Origin: Halanaerobiales bacterium
GTDB lineage: Bacteria; Bacillota_F; Halanaerobiia; DY22613
Reading direction: 5' to 3'
Assembly (NCBI GenBank): GCA_023128035.1
Contig: JAGMES010000024.1
Span: forward strand, 1 to 46,091
Length of the DNA stretch: 46,091 bases
Shown: positions 21,201 through 32,100 of the stretch, one piece after another
Numbering within the stretch: position 1 is the stretch's first letter
How the letters are laid out: every line of letters begins with the position of its first letter
Notes under the pieces: generated by a model
The model's input: the letters and a program-made list of their open reading frames with translations, nothing else
The model's database searches: none
What the model was told of the DNA's origin: nothing
Made by a program: the position numbers and the translations under genes

Positions 21201-24200
21201 TCTTAATTCCTCTACCAAGTTCCTTAGTTAAACTTTCAGCCAATGACTTATTTTTATCATTAGTCAACAAAATTTTCGCATTGGAATCCTCGAACATGTA
21301 AACCAATCTCTTAATTGGATAAGTTGGATCAAGAGGAATATAGTAATTCCCAGATTTTAATGTACCAAAGATTCCTGAAATCATATCTACATCATGTTCA
21401 AAAAGAATAGCTATCCCTTCTGGCTTAGCTTCTGATACTTTACGAATGCTTCGCGCAATTTGATTAGCAGTATCATTCAACTCTTGATAAGTTAAGCTCT
21501 GCTTTTCTGTTTTAACGGCGATTCGAGAATTATATAACTCTACCTGTTTTTCAAAACGGCTGACGATAGATTGATTTATCTCTTCTTTTTTAAATTCGAT
21601 AAAACTATTTGTTGGGTTAATCGAATTTTCTAGCTTCTCAAATTTTGAAGAGAAGATATTATACTCTTTGATCTTTTTCGCAGGTGTAGTAGCTATTTCG
21701 CCCAATACTTTTAGATACTCATTTGCAAAATATTCTATCGTTTCAGGTAAAAAGAGTGAATTTTTATAATTCCAATAGATCTCAATACCATTTTTATATT
21801 CCACCACATAGAATTCAAGGTCAAACTTCACATCCTGCACATTTTCAATATGCTCACCTGCAAAAGATTTAAGTTCATTTTCGGTAGCAGTTTCCATCAT
21901 ATTAAGCATATTAAAGAAGACAGAAACCTCTGGAAATCTCATCTTCAGATCATCTAACACTAACTCTAAAGGATAACTCTGATGCTGAAAGGCTTCCAAA
22001 GTCTCTTTATCAATCCGTTGCAAAAGATCAGTAAAGTTTTCATCATACTCTACGTGATTTTTCAGAAGTATAGAGTTAATAAAGTAACCAATAATATTTT
22101 GCAATGAAATATGCTCTCTACCCGCACCCGCTACACCAATCACAATCTCCTTTTGGTTAGTAAGACGTGAAAATAAGAGATTCACAGCTGAAAACATCAC
22201 CATAAATAGAGAAGTATTATGATCTTTAGCAAGTTTTTTTAGTAACTCTTTAACATCACTCTTTACTACAGCTTTATAAGATGAACTTTTTTGATTGGCC
22301 TTGATTTTACTCATATGTGCAAAATCTCGTGGAAGTTCTAATTCGGGATATCCTGCTTTAAGCTTATTTTCCCAATACTTATGAGATTTTTCCTTTATCA
22401 AAGGATTAGAAATTTGCTTATTATGCCATTCAGCAAAGTCTTTATATTGATATTCTACTCTTTGTAATTGAACTTCATTGCTATCTTTATATCCCTCATA
22501 GATTTGTCCAAATTCTCTTTGTAATATTTGCATAGACCATCCATCTGAGATTATATGATGCATATTGTAGATCAAATCATATCTATTCTCAGCTAACTTT
22601 ACTAATACTACTTTAAATAAAGGAGCTTTAGCAAGGTCAAAAATAGTCTTTGCGACTTTTGCAAAAATCTCATCACTCTTTATCTTTTTAACTTCATCTA
22701 ACCTGGAGATATCTATGTATTCAAAAGGCAATTCTACTTTCTCATTAACAAACTGAACTGGTTCACCACTAAAATTTTTAAAGCCTGTCCTAAAACTCTC
22801 ATGACGTTCGATTATTTTACTTAAAGCTTTTTTTACAATCTCTTGATCTACATCTTCTTTTAACTCAATCTTTTCTGAGAGATTGTAAGCAGGACTATCA
22901 GGGTCAAGTTGATTAATTAACCAGAGCCGTTTCTGATTATAGGATAGTTCATAAATATCTTTTTCCTCTACCTTTTCTAGATCAACAAATTTTGTTTTTT
23001 CTGCCCCATCTATGATGACAGCAAGTTTTCTAATTGTTGATGCTTCAAAAAAGATAGGAATTGTGACCGCAACTTTGAGTTGCTTTTGTATTTTACCAAT
23101 TACCTGAATCGCTTTTAATGAATGTCCACCGATTTCAAAGAAGTTGGCATCAATACCGATATTAGCTTGATCTATTCTAAGCACTTCTGACCAGATCTTG
23201 ACCAGACTTTCTTCTAATTCAGTTCTCGGGGCAATATACTCTTCTGTGATCTTCACTTCAGGTGCAGGCAGAGCTTTTCTGTTTGCCTTGCCACTTAAAG
23301 TTAGCGGAATTCTTTCTAACTGAACAAAATGCACAGGTATCATATAATCAGGCAAGCTCTTTGCAAGAATCATTCTCACTTTTGGAGTATCTACTTCGTC
23401 ATCAGATACAATATATGCACAGAGATATTTCTCTCCGGCAACATCTTCACGATCTATAACAAGTGCTTCTTTAATATATTCTATCTTGAGCAGTGAATTG
23501 TCTATCTCGCCTAATTCTATTCTAAATCCTCTGATCTTTACTTGAAAATCGATTCGTCCTAAAAATTCTATATTTCCATCTGGTAACCAACGAGATAGGT
23601 CTCCAGTACGATATATTCGTTCTCCCTCTACAAAGGGATTGGGAATAAATCTTTCTTCTGTTAAGTCTGGGCGGTTCAAATATCCCCTTGCTAAACCTAA
23701 ACCAGATATACATAACTCTCCCGCTGTTCCCACCGGTGCTAGATGATTGCTTTGATCTAAGATATATAGTTTTATATTATGAATCGGTTTTCCTATTGGG
23801 ATATTCTTATAATTCTTTTCAGAATTACAGTCAAAATATGTTACATCCACAGTCGCTTCTGTAGGTCCATACAAATTTGCTAATTTTGTATCATTTACTT
23901 TAGCTAACAGAGTCATAAAACGTTCAACATGATGTACTTTTAATTCCTCACCACTCGTGAAAACTTTTTGTAAACTTTTTAGCCTTACTGAACTCTTTTG
24001 CTCTCCTACATATTCTAAAAATGCATTCAGCATCGAAGGAACAAAATGTATCACAGTTACTTCTTCTTTTTCTATAGTCTCAACGATAGTGGCAGGATCT
24101 TTTTCACCATCTGGAACTAATAAGCAAACTTTTGCTCCCTCAAGAGCCCACCAGAATAGTTCCCAAACAGATACATCAAAAGTAAATGGCGTTTTCTGCA

Positions 24201-26151
24201 AGATTAGATCATTTTCTGTGATTGGATATTTTGCTTGCATCCATTTTAATCTATTTATTGCTGAATGATGTTCTATCATAACTCCTTTTGGTTTTCCAGT
24301 TGAACCAGATGTATAGATTACATACGCTAAATCTCTGGGACTATTTATATTCTCTAAATCGTCGCTTTTTTTACCATAAGAATTAGCATCTTCTAAGTTG
24401 ATTACCTCACAAGAATCGTTACACAAATCTAGAAAACGTTCCTGGGTTAGTAATAACTTAGCCTCACTATTTGTAAGGATATAATCTATTCTTTCTTTAG
24501 GATAATCAGGAGAAAGTGGCAGATATGCTCCTCCAGATTTTAGTATCGCATATATTCCAATAATCATCTCAAAAGATCTTTCTACCACCAAACCTACAAT
24601 ACTGTCAGTTCCCACACCTTTGCTTCTTAAAATGGATGCTAGTTGATTTGCTCTTTTATTTAATTCAGAATATGTAAGCGTTTGATCATCAAATATTACA
24701 GCAATGTTATCTGGAGTCTTTTTTGCCTGTTCTTCAAATAATTGATGTAATGTCTGATCATTCGGATATTCAGTCTGTGTGTCATTAAAATCATATAAAA
24801 GCTGTGATTTTTCTTCTTCGGTGATTACTTCAATCTCTGATAAATTAATTTTAGGATTCTCAACAATTTGATTTAAGATTTGAGTGAAATGTAATCCTAT
24901 CTTTTTAACAAAATCACCATCATAAACAGCAGTATTATAATTAAAATTAATAGTCAGAGTTTTTTCAGGGAATATAATAATATTAAAATCATAATTTGTC
25001 TGTTCAAAAAATTCTACATCCACTACCCTAAATCCGAGTTCATCAACACTACTTACATCCTTTATCCCTTCTTCAATTGGATAATTTTCAAAGACCATCA
25101 GATGATCAATTAAATTATTCTTCAAAGAAGATGATGATTGAATATCTGCTAAAGGTAAATATTCAAATTGTTTTGCTGAGACTGATTTAATTTGTACGCT
25201 TTTAAGTAACTTAGCAAAGTTATTATTCTCACCAACTGAGATTCTCACAGGAACAGTATTGATAAATAGACCTACAACCTCTGCAATTCCTGCAATCTCA
25301 GAGGGTCTGCCTGAAACAACCGCTCCAAAAACTACATCATCTGTATTGTTATATTTTTGCAATAATACTCCCCAGGCAGTTTGCATCAGGTTATTAATCG
25401 TTACCTGATTTTCTTTAGCAACGGTCATTAGATCATGTGTAAATTTTTCATTTATTGTAAACTCATATTCACTTACTTGATATTGATCAGACACAGGGCT
25501 ACCTAAATTAGGTAAGGTAGCCTGCGTATCATAACCACTAAGATAATTTTCCCAATACTCTAATCCTGCTTTTTGATTCTGTTTTTCCAGCCATTTGATA
25601 TAATCAATGTATGGTGTAATTGATGTTATTTCAACAGTATCATTTTTTCTTAAAGAACTATAGATTTCGATTAAGTCCTTAAAAATAATCCCCAAACACC
25701 AACCATCCATGATGATATGTGGAAAACTCCAGATCAATTTATAGGATTCTTTACCTGTCTTAAAAAGTGTAACCCGCATTAATAAATGTTTTGTTAGAAC
25801 AAATCCCTTATCTCTGTCTTGAACTTTGTACTCTTCAAGATACTTTTCTTGGGAAACAGCATCCAAATAGGATATATCTTCGAAATCAATTTTTCCTTCT
25901 ACATTTTTTAGGACAACTTGTTTTGGCTTAGCTACTTTTTCATGTACAAAAACAGTTCGTAAAGATTCATGTTTTTCAATCAAAAGATTCAAACTTTTCT
26001 CCAAAAGTTCTCTATCAATATCGCCAGTGATAGTAAAAACACTCTGTTCAAAATAAGCATTTGAATCTTTATTTAAGAGAGAATGATAGAGCATACCTTC
26101 TTGCATTGGGGAGAGGGAATATAATTTTTCTATTTCAACCTTTCGTTTCAT
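12238..26151 (-). CDS. Hybrid NRPS-PKS, three peptide modules, one malonyl PKS module, terminal C
   Basis: 4637 aa. Order: C1 (PHIIMDG at 144-150, first His replaced by Pro, second His145 kept), A1 reading DVWHFSLVDK, the classical Ser code, T (Ser1011), C2 (HHIISDG 1198-1204), A2 reading DAMHVGGVTK (unknown, X), T (Ser2075), C3 (HHIISDG 2253-2259), A3 reading DILQMGLVWK (Gly-like), T (Ser3115, GGNS), KS (Cys3366 in AACSTS, His3502 in THGTA, second His in TNVGHL), AT (Ser3815 in GHSIGE; HAFH 3911-3914, the malonyl-type motif), T (Ser4143) and C4 (HHIISDG 4323-4329), ending in DVIDLDFDF. There is no KR, DH or ER, so the beta-keto group should remain. ATG at 26151 has GGGAGG 7 nt upstream and the gap to the previous gene is only 12 nt. 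C1 follows an epimerase and should accept a D-residue donor. Confidence 0.94.
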   Translation of the reverse strand: MKRKVEIEKLYSLSPMQEGMLYHSLLNKDSNAYFEQSVFTITGDIDRELLEKSLNLLIEKHESLRTVFVHEKVAKPKQVVLKNVEGKIDFEDISYLDAVSQEKYLEEYKVQDRDKGFVLTKHLLMRVTLFKTGKESYKLIWSFPHIIMDGWCLGIIFKDLIEIYSSLRKNDTVEITSITPYIDYIKWLEKQNQKAGLEYWENYLSGYDTQATLPNLGSPVSDQYQVSEYEFTINEKFTHDLMTVAKENQVTINNLMQTAWGVLLQKYNNTDDVVFGAVVSGRPSEIAGIAEVVGLFINTVPVRISVGENNNFAKLLKSVQIKSVSAKQFEYLPLADIQSSSSLKNNLIDHLMVFENYPIEEGIKDVSSVDELGFRVVDVEFFEQTNYDFNIIIFPEKTLTINFNYNTAVYDGDFVKKIGLHFTQILNQIVENPKINLSEIEVITEEEKSQLLYDFNDTQTEYPNDQTLHQLFEEQAKKTPDNIAVIFDDQTLTYSELNKRANQLASILRSKGVGTDSIVGLVVERSFEMIIGIYAILKSGGAYLPLSPDYPKERIDYILTNSEAKLLLTQERFLDLCNDSCEVINLEDANSYGKKSDDLENINSPRDLAYVIYTSGSTGKPKGVMIEHHSAINRLKWMQAKYPITENDLILQKTPFTFDVSVWELFWWALEGAKVCLLVPDGEKDPATIVETIEKEEVTVIHFVPSMLNAFLEYVGEQKSSVRLKSLQKVFTSGEELKVHHVERFMTLLAKVNDTKLANLYGPTEATVDVTYFDCNSEKNYKNIPIGKPIHNIKLYILDQSNHLAPVGTAGELCISGLGLARGYLNRPDLTEERFIPNPFVEGERIYRTGDLSRWLPDGNIEFLGRIDFQVKIRGFRIELGEIDNSLLKIEYIKEALVIDREDVAGEKYLCAYIVSDDEVDTPKVRMILAKSLPDYMIPVHFVQLERIPLTLSGKANRKALPAPEVKITEEYIAPRTELEESLVKIWSEVLRIDQANIGIDANFFEIGGHSLKAIQVIGKIQKQLKVAVTIPIFFEASTIRKLAVIIDGAEKTKFVDLEKVEEKDIYELSYNQKRLWLINQLDPDSPAYNLSEKIELKEDVDQEIVKKALSKIIERHESFRTGFKNFSGEPVQFVNEKVELPFEYIDISRLDEVKKIKSDEIFAKVAKTIFDLAKAPLFKVVLVKLAENRYDLIYNMHHIISDGWSMQILQREFGQIYEGYKDSNEVQLQRVEYQYKDFAEWHNKQISNPLIKEKSHKYWENKLKAGYPELELPRDFAHMSKIKANQKSSSYKAVVKSDVKELLKKLAKDHNTSLFMVMFSAVNLLFSRLTNQKEIVIGVAGAGREHISLQNIIGYFINSILLKNHVEYDENFTDLLQRIDKETLEAFQHQSYPLELVLDDLKMRFPEVSVFFNMLNMMETATENELKSFAGEHIENVQDVKFDLEFYVVEYKNGIEIYWNYKNSLFLPETIEYFANEYLKVLGEIATTPAKKIKEYNIFSSKFEKLENSINPTNSFIEFKKEEINQSIVSRFEKQVELYNSRIAVKTEKQSLTYQELNDTANQIARSIRKVSEAKPEGIAILFEHDVDMISGIFGTLKSGNYYIPLDPTYPIKRLVYMFEDSNAKILLTNDKNKSLAESLTKELGRGIKIVNIEEIDPAVSKKNINHTIDPDSISYILYTSGSTGKPKGVIQKHKNVLHFIEVYTNNLHISSDDRLTLLSSYSFDAAVMDIYGALLNGAALYLYDLKKSGDLIQLSNWLRDEKITIYHSIPTVYRYFTDELTEDDEFPELRLIVLGGEAVYKRDVERYKRYFKDDCLFVNGLGPTESTVTLQYFIDKETEVLKEAVPVGFPVDETEVFLIDDNNEEVGVFCIGEIVYKSDYLSPGYLNNPEKTAEVFVNDSLSNEGRVYRSGDLGRRLIDGSIEFIGRGDAQVKIRGYRIELGEIENKLITYPDVKEAVVLAKEDGNGTKYLCGYYVSKEEIQASELREFLAKELPDYMIPVYYVRMNEFPVTQSGKINRRVLPEPDFVVVGVEYIAPRNETEKILANIWANVLGIEAEKIGVNNNFFELGGHSLKATQLISKIYKEFDVKVPLPEIFKNSTVSGIAKYLEVAKKESYTAIEVAKEMEYYSLSSAQKRLFILQKLETGYNIPTVALLEGEIEIAKLEAVFRKLINRHESLRTSFEMVDRQAVQKINDLSLDFAIEYFESIKVEADEIITNFIRPFDIEKAPLFRVGLIKVAENEHLLIVDIHHIISDGTSIGIFVKDFMSLYSGEELPELRIQYKDYAEWQNTEQSNALIKKQEEYWLKEFSGQIPVIDLPIDYQRPTVQSFAGNRNLFEIGHKETEGLKKLARNENATLYMVLLAVYNVLLAKLSGQDDIIVGTPIAGRRHPDLQSIIGVFINTLVLRNKPTADKRFTDFLGEVSNQTLQAFENQEYPFEGLVQKANVARDVSRNPLFDVFFALQNMDMPEVEIPGLKLKPYDFESEVSKFDLSFYGVEIDDVDGNSLRFTVEYSTKLFKEETIQRFIGYFMKIVSAVLEESENKLADIEILTESEKTQILYDFNDTALEYSKDKTIHQIFEEQVEKTPDLKTLVYGDKCLTYRELNNKSNQLANLLRSKGVAKDSLVGIMLTRSIEMMVGILGILKAGGVYLPIDPSYPDDRVKYMLEDSNAAILLIEKGLLDQLNSIQFTGEIIDVTDESIEKFADANLANIASPDNLAYVIYTSGSTGKPKGVMIEHQNVVNFIKAIISKIEFAAEKKILALTTISFDIFVLETLVPLASGLAVVIADENHQNDLSLLKNIIIESEVDMVQVTPSRLTLLMEGNDQTWLKGIKVLMVGGEAFPDQLLKKVQSQFAGKIYNLYGPTETTVWSAIKDVTKADKVTIGTPIANTQIYILDRSGHIQPVGVAGELCIGGDGVTRGYLNTPDLTEEKFIANPYQDGKRIYRTGDLVRWLSNGEIEFLGRIDNQVKIRGYRIELGEIESRLLAHDEIMEIVVTAVETKKSVKSLAAYFVSKTELTVTKLRAYLSDELPAYMIPAYFVQLDEMPLTPNGKIDRKQLPELEVNRPKLGTTFVAPKNNLEQMIADIWKNVLTVNEVGVDDNFFDLGGNSFDLIQVNTELKEVIDKDVSVVTMFRYPTIRSFAKYLHTSDDSASIQSISDQKNRNDAINEGKDRLRELRESEEKSDGRTGFEIAVIGIAGRFPGAKNVDEFWANLKNGVESITFFTDEELEEAGIEPELIQNPNYIKAKGVLEDIEYFDPLFFDYSPREVEMMDPQFRLLHVCAWEALENAGYNADTYAGSIGVYAGSSPNHAWMARAYSRIQNPADQYVVATLNGRDFLSTRISYKLNLQGPAFTVQAACSTSLVAIDLACQNLLSGKCDMALTGGVSLSLPKKSGYIYQEGMIKSPDGHCRAFDAEAKGTIFGDGVGIAVLKRLDDAIKDGDYIHAVIKGSAINNDGVRKVGFTAPSVEGQAEVIKAAQHMAEVDSASISYIETHGTATTLGDPIEVEALKLAFDSEKRNYCGIGSVKTNVGHLNIAAGIAGFIKTVLALEYKFIPPSLHFKSPNPKIDFDNSPFYVNTELKEWKNGKYPLRAGVSSFGIGGTNAHIILEEAPEMKDSLETRPYKLIMLSAKSASSLERTTDNLIDYLKKNPESNLADVAYTLQVGRKPFKNRRMMIVRDVDELIDGLSSLDSKKVFTSSVGKNHRPVFFMFSGQGSQYMNMGLELYQNELAFREVVDECLGILQPLIDEDLKEILYPENVNSKNVEELKNKINQTYLTQPLIFTFEYALAKLLLRWGIKPDAMIGHSIGEYVAACLSGVFSLEDALTLVTLRGRLMNKMPHGSMLSVPVSHEELEQILTEEISIAAVNTPASTVLSGTDEAIDQFARVLEEKGYQSRRLHTSHAFHSMMMDPILERFRDKMEEIALNKPEIPYISNVSGNWITVEEAMDPDYWVKHLRGTVRFADGMREMFKVGNGVFVEAGPGQTLSTLARQHPDKTRQHLVLNLVRHPKENESDLSFLLNRLGRLWLNGIDINWSEFYANEERHRIPLPTYPFERLYFDIDITGQSLIATKKSGEEAKSSYPETILYSRGELPDDYVAPRNEVEEKIIEVFGGVLGINQISIHENFFELGGDSLKSVSVAAKIHQELNVEIPLSELFKRPTAAELAEFINDAGENLYTSIEPTSKKEYYRLSSAQKRLYLTQQMNKDTLSYNMPFINILTGKLDQEKLAETFKHLIKRHESFRTSFIVVDGEPVQKIIEKVEFAIEYFNANEEEAKEIINSFIRPFNLEKAPLLRVGLIRISKDRHILMLDMHHIISDGTSQGILLKEFMCLYGEDELAELKLQYKDYSEWQNMQLENDAMKKQEEYWLNEFAGDIPKLNLLTDYPRPTVQSFRGNSISFELGREDTERLKELIIEEKTTLFMLLLTIYNVFLAKLSGDEEIVIGTVTDGRQHYDLKPIIGMFVNTLAMKNVPSKEKTFKEFLREVTNRTLQTFENQDYQFEDLVRKVVVNREPGRSPIFDVMFLLQNMDIPEIELPGLKLQTYDWESLISRFDLTLYATETTDSINCAFVYSTELFKEETIELMKERFIILLRSILDNTDYRIEDLEYRTSLEQELSDVIDLDFDF

Positions 26152-26163
26152 CTAACTACCTCC

Positions 26164-29100
26164 CTATAAATCCAGAATGTCTTTAATTTCGTCTAATTCT
26201 TCGATGGAAACTTCATTATCTCCAAGGTCACTTGGTGTAACTTCTTTTTCATCTTTTCCGATACAATGTTCAACGATCTTTAATAGATTTGATTTATAGC
26301 AATCAATTAATTTTTCAATACTTTCTTTTTCATACTCATATTTGTTATAGGTAAATGAGATGGTTAATTTTTCTTCAACGATCATTCCGTTAATATTGAG
26401 AGAAGTTTTTCTCTCACGCTCGGGACTCACAAGATTTCCCATACTGATGTTAGAGAAAGTAAATAGATCATTGACAGTTTGATCAAACTCTCCTAGATAG
26501 TTAAAGCTGATCTCTGGCTGAATATTAAATTGCAATCCAACTTTTTTCTCATCTGGTGTAAGATACTTTAATATTCCATACCCGATACCTTTATTTGGAA
26601 TTCTCCGTAAAATCTCTTTTACTGATTTGATCGAGTATGAAAACTCTTCGATTTTACTCATATCCAATAGAACTGGGAATTTGGAAGTAAACCAACCTAC
26701 AGTACGACTGATATCCATATCTTCAATGATCTCTTCACGTCCATGTCCTTCTAAGGTGATTAATATCTTCTCTAATCCAGCCCATTTATTAATTGTCATT
26801 CCTAATGCTGATAACAAGATATCATTGATCTCTGTATTATACGCCCAATTTACTTCTTTAAGTAATTGATTTGTTTGATCTTTACTCAGAGTGATATTTG
26901 CAGAATCGTAGTTCTTGCCTTTTCTCATTTCCTGATCTATTTGACAATCACGAGGTAAACTTACGAATTCGTTTGCTTGGATTTCTTTCCAATAAACCAA
27001 TTCTTCTAACGCATCCTGACTTTCTGCATATTTTGCTAACTCTTCTGACCAGTACTTATAGGAATCTGTTTTATCTTGAAGACTGATCTCTACACCTTCT
27101 ACACTCTGCTGATAACCTATAGCAAAATCTTCAAGCAAGACTCTCCAGGAGACACCATCAACTACTAAATGGTGAATCACTATCATAAAATGATCTCCTA
27201 AATTTGTTTTAAAGAGTCCTAACTTTACGAGTGGGCCTTCGCTAATCATGATTCCACTCTGTAACTTATTCGCTTCTCTTTCAATTTTTGCTTCTACATC
27301 AGCTTCACTTCTAAAATCAAAGAGTTCGAAGTCGAAGAGTTTATCTGAAACAGGTCGGTTCTTTTGAATGATCTGGCTATCATTTATCTCATAGATCATT
27401 CTTAGGGCGTCATGATGTTCAACTATTTTTGTAAATGCATTACTAATATGCTCCTGGTCAAATCCTTCTTTACTATAAAGCATTGCAGCCTGATTATAGT
27501 GATTTGTTTCGATTAAGTTTTCAAAGAATGAACTTTGAATCGGAGTCAATTTAACTTCGCCTTCTACCACGCTCTGGTCTATAACTCGCTTAATCTTCTT
27601 TACAGCTTTTGATAACTCTTTGATTGTTGGATGCAAGAAGAAATCTCTGGTCTCTACCTTCAATCCTTCTTTTCTAAGCATTGAAGACATTTGAATAGCT
27701 TTGATAGAATCTCCACCAACCTCGAAGAAGTTATCATTAACCCCTATACTCTCGACTCTTAAGATCTTCTGCCAGATTGCAACTAAGATTTCTTCAATAC
27801 TCGTCTTAGCAGCAACGTACTCTGCTTCAGCTTTGACTTCAGGTTCTGGCAATGCTCTCTTGTTTAATTTACCATTTATAGTTAAAGGTAAATTTTCTAA
27901 TTGAACAAAATATGATGGTATCATATACTCAGGTAATTCCCTTGCAAGTAGCCCGCGAATCTCAGATATTAATAATTCAAAATCTGTCTTAACTGGTACA
28001 ATATAACCACAGAGATACTTTCCGCCCTGTTCATTCTCTCTAGCAATTACCGCAGCATCTTGAATATAATCATATTCTAATAATTTGCTTTCGATCTCAC
28101 CTAATTCGATTCTAAATCCACGAATTTTTACTTGATTATCTATTCTGCCCATATATTCGATTGTTCCATCTTCTGTCCATCTAGCTAAATCTCCTGATCT
28201 ATATAATCTGCCACCTTGATTAAATGGATCTTGAATAAACTTTTCTTTCGTTAATTCCTCACGATTTAAATAACCTCTGGCTACACCGTCACCGCCAATA
28301 CATAATTCTCCAGGAACTCCTATCGGCTGAACCCTATTTTCATTATCAAGAATATAGACCTGATAATTTGGCATAGGTTGACCGATTGGGATTGTATTCA
28401 AATTAGATATATTTTTCTTTGAAATTTCAAAAGAAGTGGTATCAACTGTACATTCCGTTGGCCCATAGACATTGGTAACCTTAAGCTCAGGGTTTTTAAA
28501 GGCTTTTAGCAATCTTTCAACGGTATGCTTTTGTAAAGCCTCTCCCCCGACAATAAAGTTTTTAAGATCAATATCTAAACATTGATCACCAATACTATCT
28601 AACAACAATTCCATATGTGTTGGGGTTCCATCTGATATATTAATTCGATTATTATCATAAAACTCAAGTAATTTTTCTCCATCAAGTCTCGTATCTTCAG
28701 GAACAATATATAATCCATGACCTTGTGAAAGTGCGGCAAAAATCATCTTGATTGATGCATCAAAGACATATGGAGAGATTAAAGCGATTCTTAATTTTTC
28801 TGAATATTGATTGTAAATTCGCTCCTGCAATCCAAATACAAGATTATTTAGATTCCTGTATTCAACCATTACCCCTTTTGGTTTACCCGTCGTTCCAGAG
28901 GTATAGATTACATAAGCTAAATTTTCTGGTTTATTGATTACCTCCAGATTAGATGATTCTTCTAAAAATTGATTCTCGTCATCAATCAGGATAATCTCTG
29001 TTTTGCTGAAAGATTCAGCTTGTTCTAATAGATGTTTTTGGGTGAGCAGAATCTTAGCGCCACTATCCTCTAGCATGAATTCTATTCGAGCTTGTGGATA

Positions 29101-32100
29101 GTCTGGCCCTGCCGCCATATAAGCTCCGCCAGCCTTCAAGATTCCCAACATCCCAACTATCATCTCTACTGAACGATCAACCATCAATCCAACAATATCC
29201 TCTGCCATGATCCCTTTTGACCGTAGGGTTCTAGCTAATTGATTTGCCTTCAGATTAAGTTTTTGATATGTTAAACTAGAATCTTGATAAGCTACTGCGA
29301 TATCATCTAGACTCTTTGTCACCTGTTCTTCAAATATCTCAACAAAAGTCTTATCTTTGGAATACTCTAATGCAGTATCATTAAATACATTTGCAATCTG
29401 CTGTTTCTCTGTATTAGAGATCATCTCAAGATTAGAGATTTTGATATCAGGGGTTTTCAATACTTCGTTTAAAATATTGATCAAATGTCCAGCTAATCTT
29501 TCAATTGTCTCTTTCTTAAAGAGCTTTGTACAATATTCAAAATTAATCTCAACCTCTTGATTGATCTCAACTGCTTCCATCCTGAGATCAAATTTTGTCA
29601 GATTATAGTCAAACTCATATGGTAAGAATCTAAGATCCTTCGCTTTTAATTCTGCATTTCCCATATTCTGCAAAACAAACATTGTATCAAATAAGGGATT
29701 TCTACTCATTTCTCTTTGAAGTTTTAAATTCTCTACTAATCTCTCAAAAGGATAATCCTGATTTTCAAAGCCATCTAATGCCTTCTCTTTCACATTCCGT
29801 AGAAATTCTGCAAAGGATAACTCAGATTTTGGATGATTTCTAAGGGCAAGGGTATTGGCAAACATACCAATTACACTTTCATAATTAGCATGACGTCTAC
29901 CCGAAATTGGTGTTCCAATGATAATGTCATCCTGACCAGAATATTTTGCCAACAGAACATTGTATGCAGCCAACATAACCATAAACAAAGTGGCTTCATT
30001 TTTGTAACCAAAACTTCTTAAATTATCTGTTAACTCTTTATTTAACTTAAAATAATATCTATTTCCTTCAAAAGATCTAGTTGAAGGTCTTGGATAATCA
30101 GTTGGCAAGTTGAGAACTGGAATTGGACCATGAATCTCTTCAGAGAATTGATTTAACCAATAATCTTCCTGTTCTTTGATGTGACCAGCTTCAATCAGCT
30201 GATTCTGCCAGATAGCAAAATCCTTATATTGATACTTTAACTCACGCAATTCTTTACCTTCATATATATCCAATAATTCTTTCAAGAGAATAATCCCGGC
30301 AGTCCGATCACCAACAATATGATGGATATCCAGCAGTAAGATATGTTTCTCTTCAGCAATCTTAATTAGCCCTAATCTTAATAATGGTGCTTTAGTTAGA
30401 TCAAATGGTCTAATAAACGCTTTCACGATCTCTTGAACTTGATCTTCTGGTAACTCATAATACTCCATTTCAAAATCAAAATCTTGATGCACTTTTTGCA
30501 TAGGTTCATTATTAACAAGTTCAAAAGTAGTCCTCAGGGTTTCATGACGCTGAATAAGTTCTTTAAAGATTCTTTCAATTTTATCTTTGTCAACTAAACC
30601 TTCTACCATCATAAAACCAGGATTATTATAACTCATACTTTCTGGATCAATTTTATCAAGAACAAAAAGTCTTTTCTGTGCTCCTGAAAGTGGATAGCAG
30701 TCTAAGATAATTTCATCCATATCTTCTGATTTTAATCCACCTTCTATAGTATGAACCCATTTTTGATTATCATTTAATTTAAAATGTTCTCTGATTACTT
30801 CAAAATTCATCTCACCAATAGAACAGAGACCGATATCTGATAGTTCAGCAGCCTGTGTTAAAGACCCTACCATGATACCTGTATCAATGGTAGCGTAAAA
30901 ATATCCATTCGAACTATACATAGGCATATTAACATCAGCATTATAAATCATAAATATTGAAAATGCCGATGTTTTAAAGATCTCTTTGTTCTTAAAATAA
31001 TGTGCCTCTGTAGTAATTGGCGCATCCTGATCTACTAAATCTAAACTATTGTCGATAGGATTATAGTAATATAATCCTTTCTCTAGATTTTCCACTCGAC
31101 CAGGTTTGACATAAATAAATACATCAATTGCATATAATCCACCTGAACTTGCGTAATAATTTGTTACCCTTCCATCTTTCCGGGTCTGTTTAAAGATACT
31201 CAACATCTGTGAAAATGACTCAAATGAAATCTTTCTGAATTCATCATATTTTCGATGACTCCGACGATCTTTGATATAAGATGGCCAAACTTCTGGACGC
31301 TCAACCAGAGATACTTTCACATCTTGTGTTTGGCTAAAACTACGATCTAATTGCTCCATCTTAAACTTTTTATACATGTCAGAGATCACTAAAATCTCCT
31401 CGCCATACTTATTCGTAAATAGATTTCGTTGTGTTGAAAAGACTTCAGGAAGATTTAATAAACCACTTATTAAAACCTGATTTTGAACCAGATCATTGAT
31501 CAATTGATTCATTTGATCAGAATTCAGAGTTTGGAATTCTTTAAGTAAACCATCCAATGTTACACCTTTCTGTGCTAAGAAATATAACTTTGGAAAAGCA
31601 TTTAAAGCTACTCCTGTATATGATTCTTCTCCAATTAATACTTTGTTATCTGTCTGTTCCCAATGTACAACTGGTGACCAATAATATACTTTCTCTCCGC
31701 TCAAATCAACAGTTACCTGTTCTGTTTTAGGGGTTTCTTTGACCTGACCAGACATATATTCACTTAAATCAGCAATTGTTTGTTTTCTAAATATACCCGA
31801 AATCGGAACCTTCGTATTAAAAGTTTGTTCAATCTGATTGATCAATTTTTGAATGATTAAGGAATCTCCACCAAGTTCAAAGAAGTTATCATGAATGCCG
31901 ATATCATCTACCTCAAGTACACTCTCCCATATCGCAATCAGCTTTTCTTCCAGTTCATTGCGAGCTCCGATATAATTTGTCTCATGAGTTACATCAGAGT
32001 TAGGTTTAGGTAATGCTTTCCGATCTACTTTGCCATTAGCTGTTAAAGGAATCTTATCTAAATGAATAAAGTATGAAGGTATCATATAATCTGGCAGTTT

